Assembly (NCBI GenBank): GCA_021234155.1
Contig: JAJEKV010000262.1
Location: 1-64,000, forward strand
Source: Isoetes taiwanensis
Lineage: Eukaryota > Streptophyta > Lycopodiopsida > Isoetales > Isoetaceae
Length of the DNA: 64,000 bases
Reading direction: 5' to 3'
Shown: in pieces, positions 21,877 to 33,043 of the stretch
Layout of the letters: each line of letters opens with the position of its first letter
Numbering within the stretch: the stretch's first letter is position 1
Program-made: the position numbers and the translations under genes
Notes under the pieces: generated by a model
Told to the model about the DNA's origin: nothing
Databases searched by the model: none
What the model saw: only the letters and a program-made list of their open reading frames with translations

Positions 21877-22537
21877 CTACGATGGAACCCATTGACCTGG
21901 CATCTTCTCAAGCTCTTTATAAGTGAAAACAGTGTCAATTTCATCACAAAGAGCTGTATCGCATATACGATGATCTCCATCCTCTGGTACTCTGTACAGA
22001 TCTAGATCTGCTAAAGCTCGAACTTCTCGCTTGCTCAGCTTCACCTTTGCATTATCTAGGCCAGCTGCAAATTGTGTATCAGTTATCAACCTTAACCTTA
22101 ACCTGTCAAAATTCTTGAAGAATTCCTCTATGCGAATTCGGTTTGTGTAAACAATCAATTTCACTTTATTCTCTGCTTCATCAACATGAAATCCATCTGC
22201 TTGTATCTTCCATTCTTTCATCATTAATGCTTCAAAATCAATATCACAAGGAATATTTGAGCCCTTCAGGCTATAGTACTCCATAAAATCTTCTAAATGT
22301 ATTTGATCAAAGTAGCCAAAAGAGCTACATAGATAGTCATGAATGACTTCACACATAGTCATTTTCTGTGTCATCACCCCTGACTGGCATCTTGCATTAT
22401 AGCACTCGGCTATTATGCTAGGAGTGACAATGCCCTCTCCTCTCTGTTCCAGCTTCTTGAAGGCTCTAATAACCATTGATTTTCTGTAATCGTTCAGTAA
22501 TGGTCTTATTCCAGACAAAAATTCATTGAACATCCCT
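21877..22537 (-). pseudogene. Calcyphosin-like EF-hand protein, main exon
   Basis: 218 clean codons. The first half (FNEFLSGIRPLLNDYRKSMV, then a helix-loop with GEGIVTPSIIAE) matches the calcyphosin pattern FNEFL.giRg.lN..Rk..v..AF..lDk.gdGvvt. The second half (RIRIEEFFKNFDRLRLRLIT, AKVKLSKREVRAL, DEIDTVFTYKELEKMP) matches the EF-hand modules of axonemal and sperm-associated plant and algal proteins (R.eEFFrDFDkLR.GfIT...F...L). Several loop Ca-binding acidic positions are replaced (for example QRGEG and LRLRL), so calcium binding is doubtful. An acceptor-like CACAG precedes the exon. Upstream pieces are out of frame (see next entry). Confidence 0.65.
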
Positions 22538-22745
22538 GTGAGAAGTTATTGAAAATTTTAGCAAGATCTTGGGCGCTTGTGTTCAACCCAGCTTGATTGT
22601 AAAATCATCAAACTTGCCCTTATGAAAGCTCCCATCGCAATCTACATTATCTTTTGCCCACACAATGGCCTTGAGAGCCTTAGCACCTATACGTATGAGT
22701 TGATTTCGAACAGTTTCAAGCACAAAATAGATGGGGCACACCATG
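22538..22745 (-). pseudogene. Calcyphosin-like EF-hand protein, N-terminal part (frameshifted)
   Basis: Reads ETVRNQLIRIGAKALKAIV, then GSFHKGKFDDFTIKLG, then after one lost base GLNTSAQDLAKIFNNF. This matches the calcyphosin start (vr..i..rG..gi..l...F...D..gdg.ld..EF...l...gl..s......f..fd). The frame is broken at about 22590 and again at the junction with the FNEFL exon. I therefore call the whole unit (21877-22745) a pseudogene. Confidence 0.6.
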
Positions 22746-23766
22746 ATTCTAATCCTTCTGATTATACAGGATGATGCTATCTCCCCCGACCTTCCAATTC
22801 TTAACGACGGTTAGGCCGTCCTCTTGAATCGTGTTGCAAACGAAGCACCGGATCTTCTATTGCAGAAACAATCCGAGCTTTGCCTCTATCGCCGAGCTTT
22901 GCCTCCATTGCCGTAGCTGAGGAAACCCTAAATCGATAGAACAAAAATAAAAGGGCTATCTCGACCATCCAATTTTCTAATCAAATCTTGACCGTCAGAT
23001 CTAGGGCGTGGTCCATTACTTGCACTAAAACATTATAATATAAGATAATATATTGATCTTTCAACCACCAAAAAAAGAAAAAAAAAACAACAACAATTAT
23101 AAAATTAGAGTGATAGATGGGGGTAAAGTATCTTCTAGTAGACTTTTATAGACCATTTTGTCATGTGCACAATGCCATGAAAAGAATCGTCAGAATTTGA
23201 AGGTGCAAAGTGTAGAAACTTGGAGGAGTCTATTTCTACTTCGAAATGTGAAGGCTTTGTAAGAACGAAAATATCAAGGAGAATGGTGCCTTAGTCAAAG
23301 GAACGCGAAGACCACATGAATATGCTGCAAATTGCACCTACCTCAAGAAAATTTTAACAATGAAAATATAAAGCAAGAATGGCGCATTAAGTCAAAGGAA
23401 CAGACAAAGATAAAAAACGTTAAAAATCAAAATATGAAACAAGAAGACATATCGAGAATATAAAAGTGGAAAGTAACATTTGTTTGCATGCATGACAACC
23501 TATGCATATAGAAATTCCAACCTATTGGTAATGGAAATTTTTTGTTTTTTGTGGAGTACCAACATATGCAAAAGGGACAATTGCTTTGGTTTCATTTATG
23601 TGCCTTACTATATTGCGCATAAGAGGCATTTTATTGCATCATGATATTGTGCAATGGACGCATATTTTAATGGGAAAGCAGTACAATGAGCAAAGCCCTA
23701 TGAACTTGTAGTGAATGTTGGGACTATAATAATTTTGGAGGGTATGTCTAGAAAATTAGCAATAGT
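22746..23766. other. Intergenic sequence left of the MULE, no gene seen
   Basis: AT-rich from 23030 onward. Around 22960-23010 the sequence GACCATCCAATT and GACCGTCAGATCTAGGG resembles typical plant intergenic or element-end sequence. There is no supported coding frame. Confidence 0.4.
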
Positions 23767-23775
23767 GTCTTGTGT
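23767..23775. repeat. MULE target-site duplication, left
   Basis: GTCTTGTGT, matching GTGTTGTGT at 34130-34138 in 8 of 9 bases. Confidence 0.8.
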
Positions 23776-24885
23776 GGCTCAGGATACTTTTACCCTTGAT
23801 TCGGTGATCCCGGAGATAAATTTACCGGCCTCCGGGATCCCGGGTCTCCCTCGACGGGGTCCGTTCGGGAGACCCCCGTTCGAGGTACGGCAGACGCCAC
23901 GCCGGGCCCAGACCATCCCCCCGCCCAAACCCGGGTAATCAAGGCGGCCGTCAGGCGCCTCGAGAGATCCCCTGGGATCATCCACGATCCTCCTCAGGGA
24001 TCCCCACGGTCGATGGTCTGTTAGCGCGGGACGATATCCGTAGAGGTGATCCCCTCCTCCAGGGATCCCCGGGCACCGGACGCGGATCCCCTCCTCCGGG
24101 ATCACCCCTAATGGCCGGATAGGCCGAGGACGGGCTATCCGTAGAGGTGATCCCCTCCTCAGGGATCCCGGGCACCGGGACGGATCCCCTCCTCAGGGAT
24201 CACCCACAGGTGATGCTTGGCCCGGACTATTATTAGAGGTGATCCCCTCCTCAGGGATCCGGGCACCCCGGACGGATCCCCTCCTCAGGGATCACCCGTG
24301 GTGGGCTGACCTTGGGGACCCTTCTCGGCCCAGTCACCCCGACCCAGAGGCGTTAATCCACGGACCCTATCCGGGGTGATCCCTCCTCCTCAGGGATCCC
24401 AGGGCACCCGGACCGGATCCCCTCCTCGGGATCACCCCCTAATGGTCGATAAACGCGACGCTTATCCGCCGAGGTGGTGATCCTCCTCCAGGGATCCCTC
24501 GCACCTGGACGCGGATCCTCCTCAGGATCACCCGCCGGTGGTCGAGAAGGCGGACCCTATCCGCCCAGTCACCCCGTTCGAGGTTTAACGCCCGGACTTA
24601 TCCGCCGAGGTGGTGGTGATCCTCCTCCGATCCCGAGCACCCCGGACGCGGATCCCCTCCTGGGGATCACCCCCATCGGTCGATAACGGCCCGACGCTTA
24701 TCCGCCGAGGTGATCCCCCTCCTCCGATCTCGCACTCCCCGGACGCTGATCCCTCGGCCGGGGATCACCTACCGTGGTCGATAATCTACGGACGCTTTAT
24801 CCGCCGTGATCCCCTCCTCCGATCCCCCTGGTCGATAATCGGGACGCTTATCCGGCCGTGGGTGATCCCTCCTCCGATCCCCATT
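23776..24885 (+). repeat. MULE left terminal inverted repeat, hairpin array
   Basis: The outer ~230 bp align closely with the complement of 33900-34129. They include the segments GGTGATCCCGGAGATAAATT and GGCCTCCGGGATCCCGGGTC. The rest is an array of small hairpins. A typical unit is GGTGATCCC, loop CTCCTCA, then GGGATCACC. Units are separated by variable GC-rich linkers such as CGGACGCTTATCCGCCGAGG. In this arm the loop strand is CTCCTC. Open frames here are repeat artefacts. Confidence 0.9.
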
Positions 24886-25229
24886 GTCATTTGCCCCTCG
24901 CGGATTCCTGAGGCCGCAATATGAGAATGTTTGGACGGTAGAGATAGCGGCGTGGACTAATCGGTGTTCTAAGTTTGAATTACGCCGACCCATGCGGACA
25001 AACCAATACAATGAGAACACGTGGGCGTTTCGAGACCACCCTCCGGGATCACCATCCGAGTGTGGTTCGGCCCCTCGCTTGCGTGTGGTCGATGTCGAAG
25101 TAGCGAGGCATGGAGGAGGAGGAGCAATGCGGCCGTAGGCTGCCGCTGACTATGGACGAAGTTAGAGCGTAAGAGAGAAGAGGTAAGTTCAAGGGCTTTA
25201 AAGAAGCGTTCTGATTTTGTGTTTAATGT

Positions 25230-27908
25230 TTTTATTTCCAGCCTTTAGGGCTGAGATAACAGCCGAAAACAAGCGCGTTGTCATTTTCTGTTTGTTCTTA
25301 TTTCGGCTTAGGGCTGAGATACAACCCAAACACCTCCAAATGGCCTGTTTGATCATGGCAACTTACATTGGTATCCTGAAGAGCATTTTGTACCGATATT
25401 CAAGGGGTGGCGGATGCTTGTTTGGACTTACATCCATCCATGAGGCCGGGTCCAAGATTTCGTTCTTGGGGAGCAGAGAGGAATTGTGAAGCACCGCCAA
25501 TTTCTATCTAAGAAGTTCAAGTGCTCCGAGAGAGTGTTAAAAAGACCCTACAAGGATTCATATGTGACGTTGAAGAGGTACAAATTTGTTTGATACATGT
25601 GTTTTGTTTTAAATCATGAGTCCAAGATTATGTGTTTGCTTTCGCTTATGTGTTTGATTATAAATCTTGCTTTTTAAGTCATTTGAGGTGCTTGTCATTA
25701 AGATTACACCTAGTAGATTAATACTAACTTGTAATGCACAATATGAGATATTGGTGTTCATATGGACCTCAGGACAAGACAGCAAACACTCATGTGGTTG
25801 AGGAAAGACCACGTCCACCGGGCACACGTAGGAAAAGGGTTGAGAGGGGAGAGGGCATACGTAGGGGCTGCCAGTGCCATTTCACAATCAGGCAACTCTA
25901 TTTCCTTCCAGAATTTTCACATATCACTTATTATGGGTTTGATCACAAGAATATCCAAGGTTTGCCCTGCCATGGTAGGTTTGTTGACCCATCCTTTGGA
26001 GTTAGGTTCAAGCTAGCACCCTGGATCTCACAAGAATTGAGGGAATGGGTAAGACAGAAGCTTGTCCAATGGCACACGCCTAACGAGTGTAATGAACATG
26101 CATGAAGAGAGGTGGAGGTTGAGACTTGAAGTGAATGGACAGGAAAGCATGTGTAGGGATGATGTGTTGAAAATTCGGGACGTGTACAATATTGAAAAGG
26201 GAGTTGTTCGTAACACATGGAAGCTACATGAAGATCTTCCCACTAGCATTGACATGTGGGTTCAACAACATCAAGATTCGGTGTTCATGTATGAGCAAGG
26301 AGACTTGTTTCAATTAGGAGTTATGACTCCAATCCAAAGGGAGTCCATGTTGAAATTTGGCAAGAACAAAGCCATTTGCATGGACTCTACATTCAAAACA
26401 AACGACAAGAGGTGCGGTTCTTCCTCAACTTTTATTGTGTGTTGATTTGATTATTGTGTATGGTTTAATGCAGGTTCTATCTTTTCACACTTCTCGCCTT
26501 TGATGAGTATTCCAATGGTTTACCATTGGCTTACGTTATTACCAATTCTCAAAAGAGTGGAGCTATAACAAAGTGGATGCAAGCACTAAAGGAGTCCTTA
26601 TGCCGAGATGATCCTGATTGGCAGCCTTCTTGCATCATTACAGATGATGCCCATGCTGAGATAAAGGCCGTGAAAAAAGTAACTTGTCAAACTCTAATCC
26701 TTGGAAGCAAATCACAAGTGTACTAACATTGTTTAATTTCATAGGTTTTTCCTAGTGTGCCCGTGCAAATTTGCATATGGCACGTGAGGAGGGCTTGGAT
26801 CAAGTGGTTGCAGAAGAACATCAAGAACAAGGTGGCACGTGAACGACTGTTCAAGGAACTTGGTTACATTATGTGAGAGGATGTAAGGTCCTCTAGGGGA
26901 CAATGTGTACGGTGAAGAGTATAGGGAGGCAGTAGGGAGGGAGGCAACTAGGAAATTGGAGGACTTATTGAGGAAGTATCCTCAATACCCCAAGTTGGCG
27001 GCTTACATGAGTAAGGAGTGGACCAAAAACATTTGCCAATGGGTATTGGCTACAAGGATGTACCCTCACTCCAACCAAGAGACTAATGCAGCCATAGAGG
27101 CATGGCATTGTGCCTTGAAAAGGCGCTGGGCATTTCAAAACGAAAGCACTCAGGGGACGGAGGATTGACTGGCTCCCTCTACATTCTAACCAACAACGTG
27201 GAGACACACATGGCATACATCGTATAACTTCTAATCATCATTTGTAGCCTATTTTGATTTTGCAAGAATATAATTCTCTTGTCATCTAGGTCCATGAAGG
27301 AAGCGTTGGGGTTTGTGGTGAACACCTCCCGTGAAGAGATAATACAATGTGCCATATTGGGTGCAAGGAAGATTGTTGATGAATGTGTCACATTCACTAA
27401 CTTCAAGAAGGTGAGGCGTATGCAAAGTGAACGCACTCTAGGGCAAGGACCATACTTTGTGAGCGGGGCACACAAGAACCGGGCATGCCGTGGATCGTCC
27501 CCTCGGGAGCCAAGGGCAACTTATGTAAGCACCAAGTTAAGGTCATGCAAATGTTGGGCAACTACTGGGGATCAAGATCTTTTACAGTGCTTGGATCTCA
27601 ATATGGGTCAATTTGTGGGGGCATGGACTACTTGAGGCCATGTGAGGATCATGGGGCCCCTCATGGGGGAGGAAACCACATACGAAGATGTGGTTGAGAT
27701 TGTAAGCTTGGACGAGTCTCCCTCTCAAAAGGAGGCAAGGATTAACCTGGATAAGACAAGGAGATCTTTACAAGAAGTCATTGCTAGAGTGATGTCAAGG
27801 GCAGAAAAAGATCCAGGCATGCTAATTGCAACTGATTCACTCATGAGACAACTCGACACGCGGCTTGAAAGAATGGATGATGTTGGCCACAATGTGGCTC
27901 CAATGTAA
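25230..27908 (+). pseudogene. MULE transposase gene (spliced, frameshifted)
   Basis: Exons read rightward from the left end. The N-terminal part includes KHRQFLSKKFKCSERVLKR (donor GTACAA near 25580). At 25734-26105 it carries RRGCQCHFTIRQLYFLPEF and GLPCHGRF, the conserved pre-catalytic module of plant MULEs. The catalytic core follows: AICMDSTFKTN (first Asp) before an intron 26412-26473, then LLAFDEYSNGLPLAYVIT and CIITDDAHAE (second Asp), an intron 26679-26744, then VPVQICIWHVRRAWIKW (C-x-H). Next come KNICQWVLATRMYPHSNQ and TNAAIEAWHCALKRR, then a SWIM-type zinc finger remnant GNLCKHQVKV at about 27515. Frame breaks near 26090, 26875, 27160 and 27490 interrupt it. It would cut and join DNA at the terminal repeats in the nucleus. 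Confidence 0.85.
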
Positions 27909-28319
27909 CCATAACATGTATCCCCACTAATGCAGTGGAAGAGGAGTGTGGTAATAGTTTGGTAAGGCTGAAGCCTCTAATAGAAATTGGGAAGAGGAAA
28001 GACAAGGAAACCAAGAAGAGTTGGAAGCAAGTTGAGATGGAGGGCCTGTTGTGAGAATGGCATCGTGAGTTTGTTGTTGTTTAATGCTCATTGACACCTC
28101 ATGAGCTTCATTGTCTTGTTAATTGTTCAGGTCAAGTTTAGAGTTTTGTAAGCAAGTGGGGTATAAATAAATCAATATTCACCTATGTACTTATAAATAT
28201 TGTCAATGTTATCAATGTTTATTGTTAGGAGTTAAATGTTAGGATAATTTAGAACCTTGAGTTAAATGTTTAATGTTTAGAGTTTAGCCCATAGGATAAA
28301 AAACTAATAAAAAAAGCGT

Positions 28320-28575
28320 ACGTGGGATCCCCTCCTCCGGGATCCCGCGTCCGCCTGTAATGTGATCCCCTCCTCCGGGATCCAAGGCGCTTGACCGGGT
28401 GATCCCGTTTCTCAGGGATCCCGCGTCCGCTGCTCGATGATCCCTCCTCAGGGATCACATACTGGTTATCTTGGGGATCCCTCCTCCCGGGATCACACAC
28501 TGGTTATAAGGGGATCCCCTCCTCCGGGATCCCGCGTCCGCCTGCCTGGTGATCCCGTCCTCCGGGATCACAGGA
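28320..28575 (+). repeat. Internal hairpin array 1 of the MULE
   Basis: About seven units of the same kind as in the terminal repeats: GGGATCCC-CTCCTCC-GGGATCCC or GTGATCCC-GTCCTCC-GGGATCAC, with linkers CGCGTCCGCCTG. The loop strand is CTCCTC, the same orientation as the left terminal repeat. It lies just beyond the 3' end of the leftward third gene and past the end of the transposase gene. Confidence 0.85.
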
Positions 28576-28734
28576 TTGAATTTGTTAGTATATTATTTAT
28601 AACATCCCTTAACCATTGACATATGTCTTGGAATAACCATTGAAATATCCCTTAACCATTACTTTTAATAAGCTTTGAAACATTGAACTTAATACAATGG
28701 CTTAAAACCGACATTCCAATTGAATCACTCACGA

Positions 28735-29340
28735 ATCTACCTCTGCACTTTTGCCATGGCTTCGCCGGGACGCCCTCCTCGGTTACATCCGCACACCGCA
28801 GGTAGTCTCCACATCATGTGATCGAAAATATCGCATTGGGGTTGGCTCGCACCCTCTAGGACATCCCCCGATCGGATCCCTCGGCGGGCTTTAAGGGTGT
28901 TGCCTTCCCGCACAACATCCGTAGCTAGCAAACTTCAAAGCCTTGCCCCGGATAATACACTTCTTCAATTCCCAAAGCAATGCCCTATGGGTTGGCCTAC
29001 TACCAGGGAGCATAGTCAAGATGCCTAGGGGGTCTCCTCGAATTCCCCATTCTCCACGGGTCTCGCATGAAGCATGAGGGGATCATGAAAAGATTAATAT
29101 GAAAGTAGAACATGAATATGAAGCTTACTTCTGAACGTTTTGATGCCGTCAGGTTGGGCGAGCTCTAGGCCCACATCCTCCTGAATTTCATTCAAGTGGA
29201 CGAGAATATCCTCAAGTGTATGGGCATTGATGGCACTGCTCTCAGCAACCTGTTGTCGGGTCCTCACCATTTGGCTTGAACAAAGAAGCAATTGAACCGA
29301 GAGATCAGCATCAACTCAACCGAGAGCCGCCATGAACTCA
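28735..29340 (-). CDS. Third MULE gene, unrecognised small protein
   Basis: A leftward transcription unit. A TATA box (TATATATA, about 29367-29375 on the plus strand, next entry) is followed by a leader. ATG codons are near 29330 (short frame) and at 29273, which begins MVRTRQQVAESSAINAHTLE and continues with an acidic helix. Downstream pieces read LWELKKCIIRGKALKFA and, in the frame 28931-28737, VVREGNTLKARRGIRSGDVL then HMMWRLPAVCGCNRGGRPGE, ending at TAG 28737. At least one intron or frameshift is needed. No family is recognised. The gene sits exactly between two hairpin arrays and could be an accessory or captured gene. Confidence 0.45.
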
Positions 29341-29361
29341 ACTTTCTACCAAGAACAAGGC

Positions 29362-29378
29362 ATGAGTATATATAGACT
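29362..29378 (-). promoter_or_regulatory. TATA box of the third MULE gene
   Basis: GAGTCTATATATACTCAT on the minus strand lies about 30-40 bp before a likely start site and about 100 bp before the ATG at 29273. The upstream side contains repeated ACCGTTGTA-TAACGGTT words and then hairpin array 2. Confidence 0.5.
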
Positions 29379-29529
29379 CATGAGCCAACCGTTGTACTAA
29401 CCGTTGTATAACGGTTAAGCCATGAATTCAATTTCTAAAGGTAAGACCATAGGGATAAAATGTTTTGAGTTTAGCCAAGTTAAGACCATTGAGCCTTGGA
29501 CCATAGTACCAAAAGTAATAAAAATACGT

Positions 29530-29825
29530 GCGGGGATCCTCCTCCTCAGGGATCCGTCCCCCTGGCTAGGTGATCCCGCCCTCAGGGATCACATATTAAT
29601 TAAAACGGGATCCCCTCCTCGGGGGGATCCCAAGGCCCCGCGTCAGATACTTTGGTCCCGCCCTCAGGGATCACACAAAAGAAAATGGGATCCCCTCCTC
29701 CAGGGATCCCGTCCTCGCCTACTTGGTGATCCCCTCCTCCGGGATCACACACCCCTTAAAAATAGATCCCATCCTCCGGGATCCCCCGTCCGGCTGCTTG
29801 CTGATCCCGCCCTCCGGGATCACAG
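29530..29825 (+). repeat. Internal hairpin array 2 of the MULE
   Basis: About eight units like those of array 1, for example GTGATCCC-CTCCTCC-GGGATCAC, in the same orientation. The flanks also match array 1. Before both arrays there is GTTTAGAGTTTAGCC-like sequence ending in an AATAAAAA-ACGTG box. After both there is CATTG-ATATGTCT-GGAA. The two arrays and flanks (28250-28660 and 29440-29940) are thus a ~1.2-kb-spaced direct duplication around the third gene. Confidence 0.8.
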
Positions 29826-29939
29826 CATTCAACATGTTAATATATATTCAAAGATTCAACAAATTTAACATGTTAATATATGTTAACCATTGAAATTATG
29901 AATGTATTATTAACCATTGGAATATGTCTAGGAACAGTG

Positions 29940-31180
29940 GCAATAATAAACTTTGATGTTGAAACTATGGTGGAAGCTTTGAAGCATTATTCTTTGGTGC
30001 ATTGAGCCATTGCCAAAAGCCAAAATTACATTCAATTGCGCCTGTTTTGACATTGAAGACTTGATGAAGATATTCACATTCAAGACAATTACATTCAAGT
30101 GTTCCAGATATTCACATTCAAGAAAATATTCACATTGGGAGTTTTTTGAGATATTCACATTCACAAACTTGTAGATCCTTACCAGCATGTCAAGGACCAT
30201 GTACCAGCAAGAAGCGGGTCTGGATCCTGCTATCACCCGCAGGTCACCCCTGGGGTAAGTAAAAGGTGGACTTCCCCCGCAGCCAAGCAATCATGTAGTT
30301 TCGAGCATTATCTTGAAGCCCCGACCTCATGCAATCTATGTCTTCTTTTTGAACCAATCACGGTTAATCGGGAATGCATTAAAACATGAATTTAGCCATG
30401 AACTGAAAATTTGCCTAAAAAAAAAGAAACAAGAAACATAAACTCAAAGACTCACATTATCCTCCTTGCCACTGATGTCTTTAACAAATTTCTTCACATA
30501 ATTTATGACATACACACCACAGTCCGAATTATTGTGCTGTTGGGGAGTTTCTAATGGAATGCAGGGTGCATTATGCAATGCACTTTCCTCATGCATCCAC
30601 CTCTTAAACACGCCTCGTGAGGAATCGCAAGTATGAATAAGAAATTAGCTTCAATCATAATGCAAAAGATTAAATATTTCGAAGTTAGAGAGGAATACTT
30701 ACATGTGTCACAAATTTCGGTAGATGCATGCAAGGGGCATATGAATCAAGGTGCGAATGCAAGGGCGGGGGCTTTCCAAGCCGAAAGCACACGCCAGGCC
30801 ATCGATCACTAAGATGAAAAGGCTCCAATGGCCACTAAGAAATAGCAATTTGAAAGGCAATTAGAATAGATTTAAAACTTAAATAATCAAGTGATCCGAA
30901 GTTTACCCAAAGATTGACAGGAATATAATAGAATTGTGTCGTGCGGATCTTCCACCGTGCCCTACCAAACGGGTTGTCGGGGATGAGCTTGGCAACCGCT
31001 CATAAGCCCCTGCCAACCCGGCCTTGCTTCCATTCAAGAACAGCCCGAATGCAGCAGGATGCAAGAACACATGATGGCACCTTTTCTGGATTGGAATTGA
31101 GTGCAGAATTACCCTGTACAACCAATTGAGCAATTGAGTGCAATGAAAAACTGAAATTGAAGAAACTTAAGAACTTAAAA
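29940..31180. other. MULE interior between array 2 and the leftward gene
   Basis: AT-rich, with tandem words ATATTCACATTCAAG repeated about five times at 30065-30165. The minus-strand frames here (30290-29928, 31133-30903) could be downstream exons of the leftward gene, because splice-like signals (TTACAGG, CTTACC) occur near 30905 and 31185. I could not assemble them. Nothing else was recognised. Confidence 0.35.
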
Positions 31181-31182
31181 AC

Positions 31183-32203
31183 TTACAGGAGATAAGAACC
31201 AATGCAATCCGAGTCCACATCGCTCTCCAGATCCCCGAGGCCAGAAGGGATTGTCATAAATTTTAGGGCCTCGGCTTCTTGGATGTAAAACTCGACATTT
31301 GCTGACTTGCTGCCCACCTTGATGAAGGGGCTCTCAACCACCACAGGGAAATTTAATGTGAAGGGGCACTGCCATCGATCGGCATCAACACCTCTTTGGT
31401 AGTCCAAAACAGAATCGAGAAAATGTGGATCGACAGAGTACAAATGATACAGCATAATCTTGCTGGGCTTGGGAATATTAGCTTCGAGCTCAGTTTCCAG
31501 CAGGATCCGGTTAGCGGCCATGACTTCAGTGGATTTAGGAGGAGGTTTTGGGGGTTTTGGATCTGCCCGATGCCTCCGAGAATTTTTTGGGCCTGGCTTT
31601 GGCAACACAGGTTTAGGCAAGGGGGCAGCTTTAGGCAAAGGGGCAGGTTTAGGCAAAGGGGACGAATGCTTACCTGGCTTTGCAGCCACCTCCTCGCCAC
31701 ATCATCCCGGGCCCAATTGGCTTTGCTCCCCGCTCTTTGGTTAGTGGAGGCCAAAGCTCATCATCGAGATTAAATTTTTGGTGCTCGCCGATCCGGTGCC
31801 TTTATCTCCCTCGATCCGCAATTGTTGGCTTTCCAATTCACTTGCTTTCTTCCTCGCGACCTGTAAATTAATGAAGGCTTCTCTTTGGCTCTTATCGAGA
31901 AGACCCATTTCAATTTGCTCATCGGCCACCACTCCAAAGATGTCTCCGCCCTCGCAATTTCAGGGTGAGGTTGTGGGCATATTTATAGTCCGGATCCATG
32001 CTTCCGCCACGTAAAACCTTTGCATAACTCCTTCTTCTTCGATTGGCATTTGTCTTGGCGGGCTTAGCATTGGGCAAATGAATACGGTTTTGGGATCCTC
32101 CCCTACAAGATCGAACCCGCCACCTATCAACCAAGGCATGCACCAAAACACGCGGATTTTCGAGCTCAACCTTCTGGGAGTAACTTTTTGGTGCGGTCAT
32201 CAA
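31183..32203 (-). CDS. Second MULE gene, leftward (position like mudrB), frameshifted
   Basis: Reads leftward from the right end, convergent with the transposase. The frames from 32203 carry VELENPRVLVHALVDRWRV, DPDYKYAHNLTLKLRG, EQIEMGLLDKSQREAFINLQ and VARKKASELESQQLRIEG. Then 31689-31183 carries a Lys/Pro repeat (PLPKPAPLPKAAPLPKP), KNSRRHRADPKPPKP, MLYHLYSVDPHFLDSVLDYQ and an acidic end LGDLESDVDSDCIGSYLL before TAG/TAA near 31183. At least two frame changes occur between these parts. The family is not recognised. Its place in the element resembles mudrB of maize MuDR, but I see no sequence evidence of homology. Confidence 0.5.
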
Positions 32204-33043
32204 CTAAGCACTTCCATCTCTTTGCCCGGTGATCGTGAATCGTAATCGGGGGCTCTTCGTTCAAGTAACGCGTCGACGCTCGCGTCTATGACAACACCCT
32301 CCTTTCTTCGCCCCCTTCCTCATTCAAATCGCCATCGCCTAGCAGTTGAGCCGCCCACGTAAGCTTCGTTCTTTCACCTCCTCCTTTGTATTCTTCCCCC
32401 CACCGATTTTTCCTCCCCTTCATCCAATTTTTGTTGCCCCGACGGGCGGGGACTCCACCTCAAGATCCCAATCCGCTTCAATCGCGGCAGACGCCCGAAC
32501 TGAATGCATATGAAGCGCGCCAACACAAAGATTCTCGCCAAAACCGGTGTTGAGGCCGACTTCCGTGTTTAAGGATTAGGCCCATCCGCAAGCCCACGAA
32601 GATTTAGTAAAGAATAGTAGGAAATAGTAAAAACTTGATATAACAGATCGAAGGGTCGATTTTACCCGTGAATCCCGTTAATAGGAGGTAAACGTGATGT
32701 AAACGACTTCCGCAGTCAGCTTAATGGTGCCGCCGCCTCGACAAAACCATCGCGGCACGAGGAATCCGGTGAGTTTCAACCGAGAGAGTTCTCCGCCCGG
32801 CATTTGGACTCTTCAAATCGACGGAGTGCTCGCCGCCTCCCAGATCCCAAGGTCCTAATATGGGACGGGGATTGGCCACGCATACGATTAATGGCCCGGT
32901 CCGAATTTAATTTTAAAATTAAAGTTCTTTGGCCGCTTCGATCCTTTGAGGACGGTGATAAATCAATGGATCTAATGGCCGACAAAGAAGCAAGCCTCGA
33001 GTGCATCTAACGGCGAGAATAGCCCCCGCTTCCACGCCACCAT

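Noticed and set aside
23810-24880. Long GC-rich open frames on both strands in the MULE ends (also 33100-34126)
   Set aside because: They follow the repeat units in every frame, giving Pro/Gly/Arg/Ser repeats; they are by-products of the hairpin arrays.
28320-28575. CRISPR-like look of regularly spaced repeats
   Set aside because: Units are palindromic, vary in length and sequence, have no constant spacer length, and lie inside a eukaryotic transposon.
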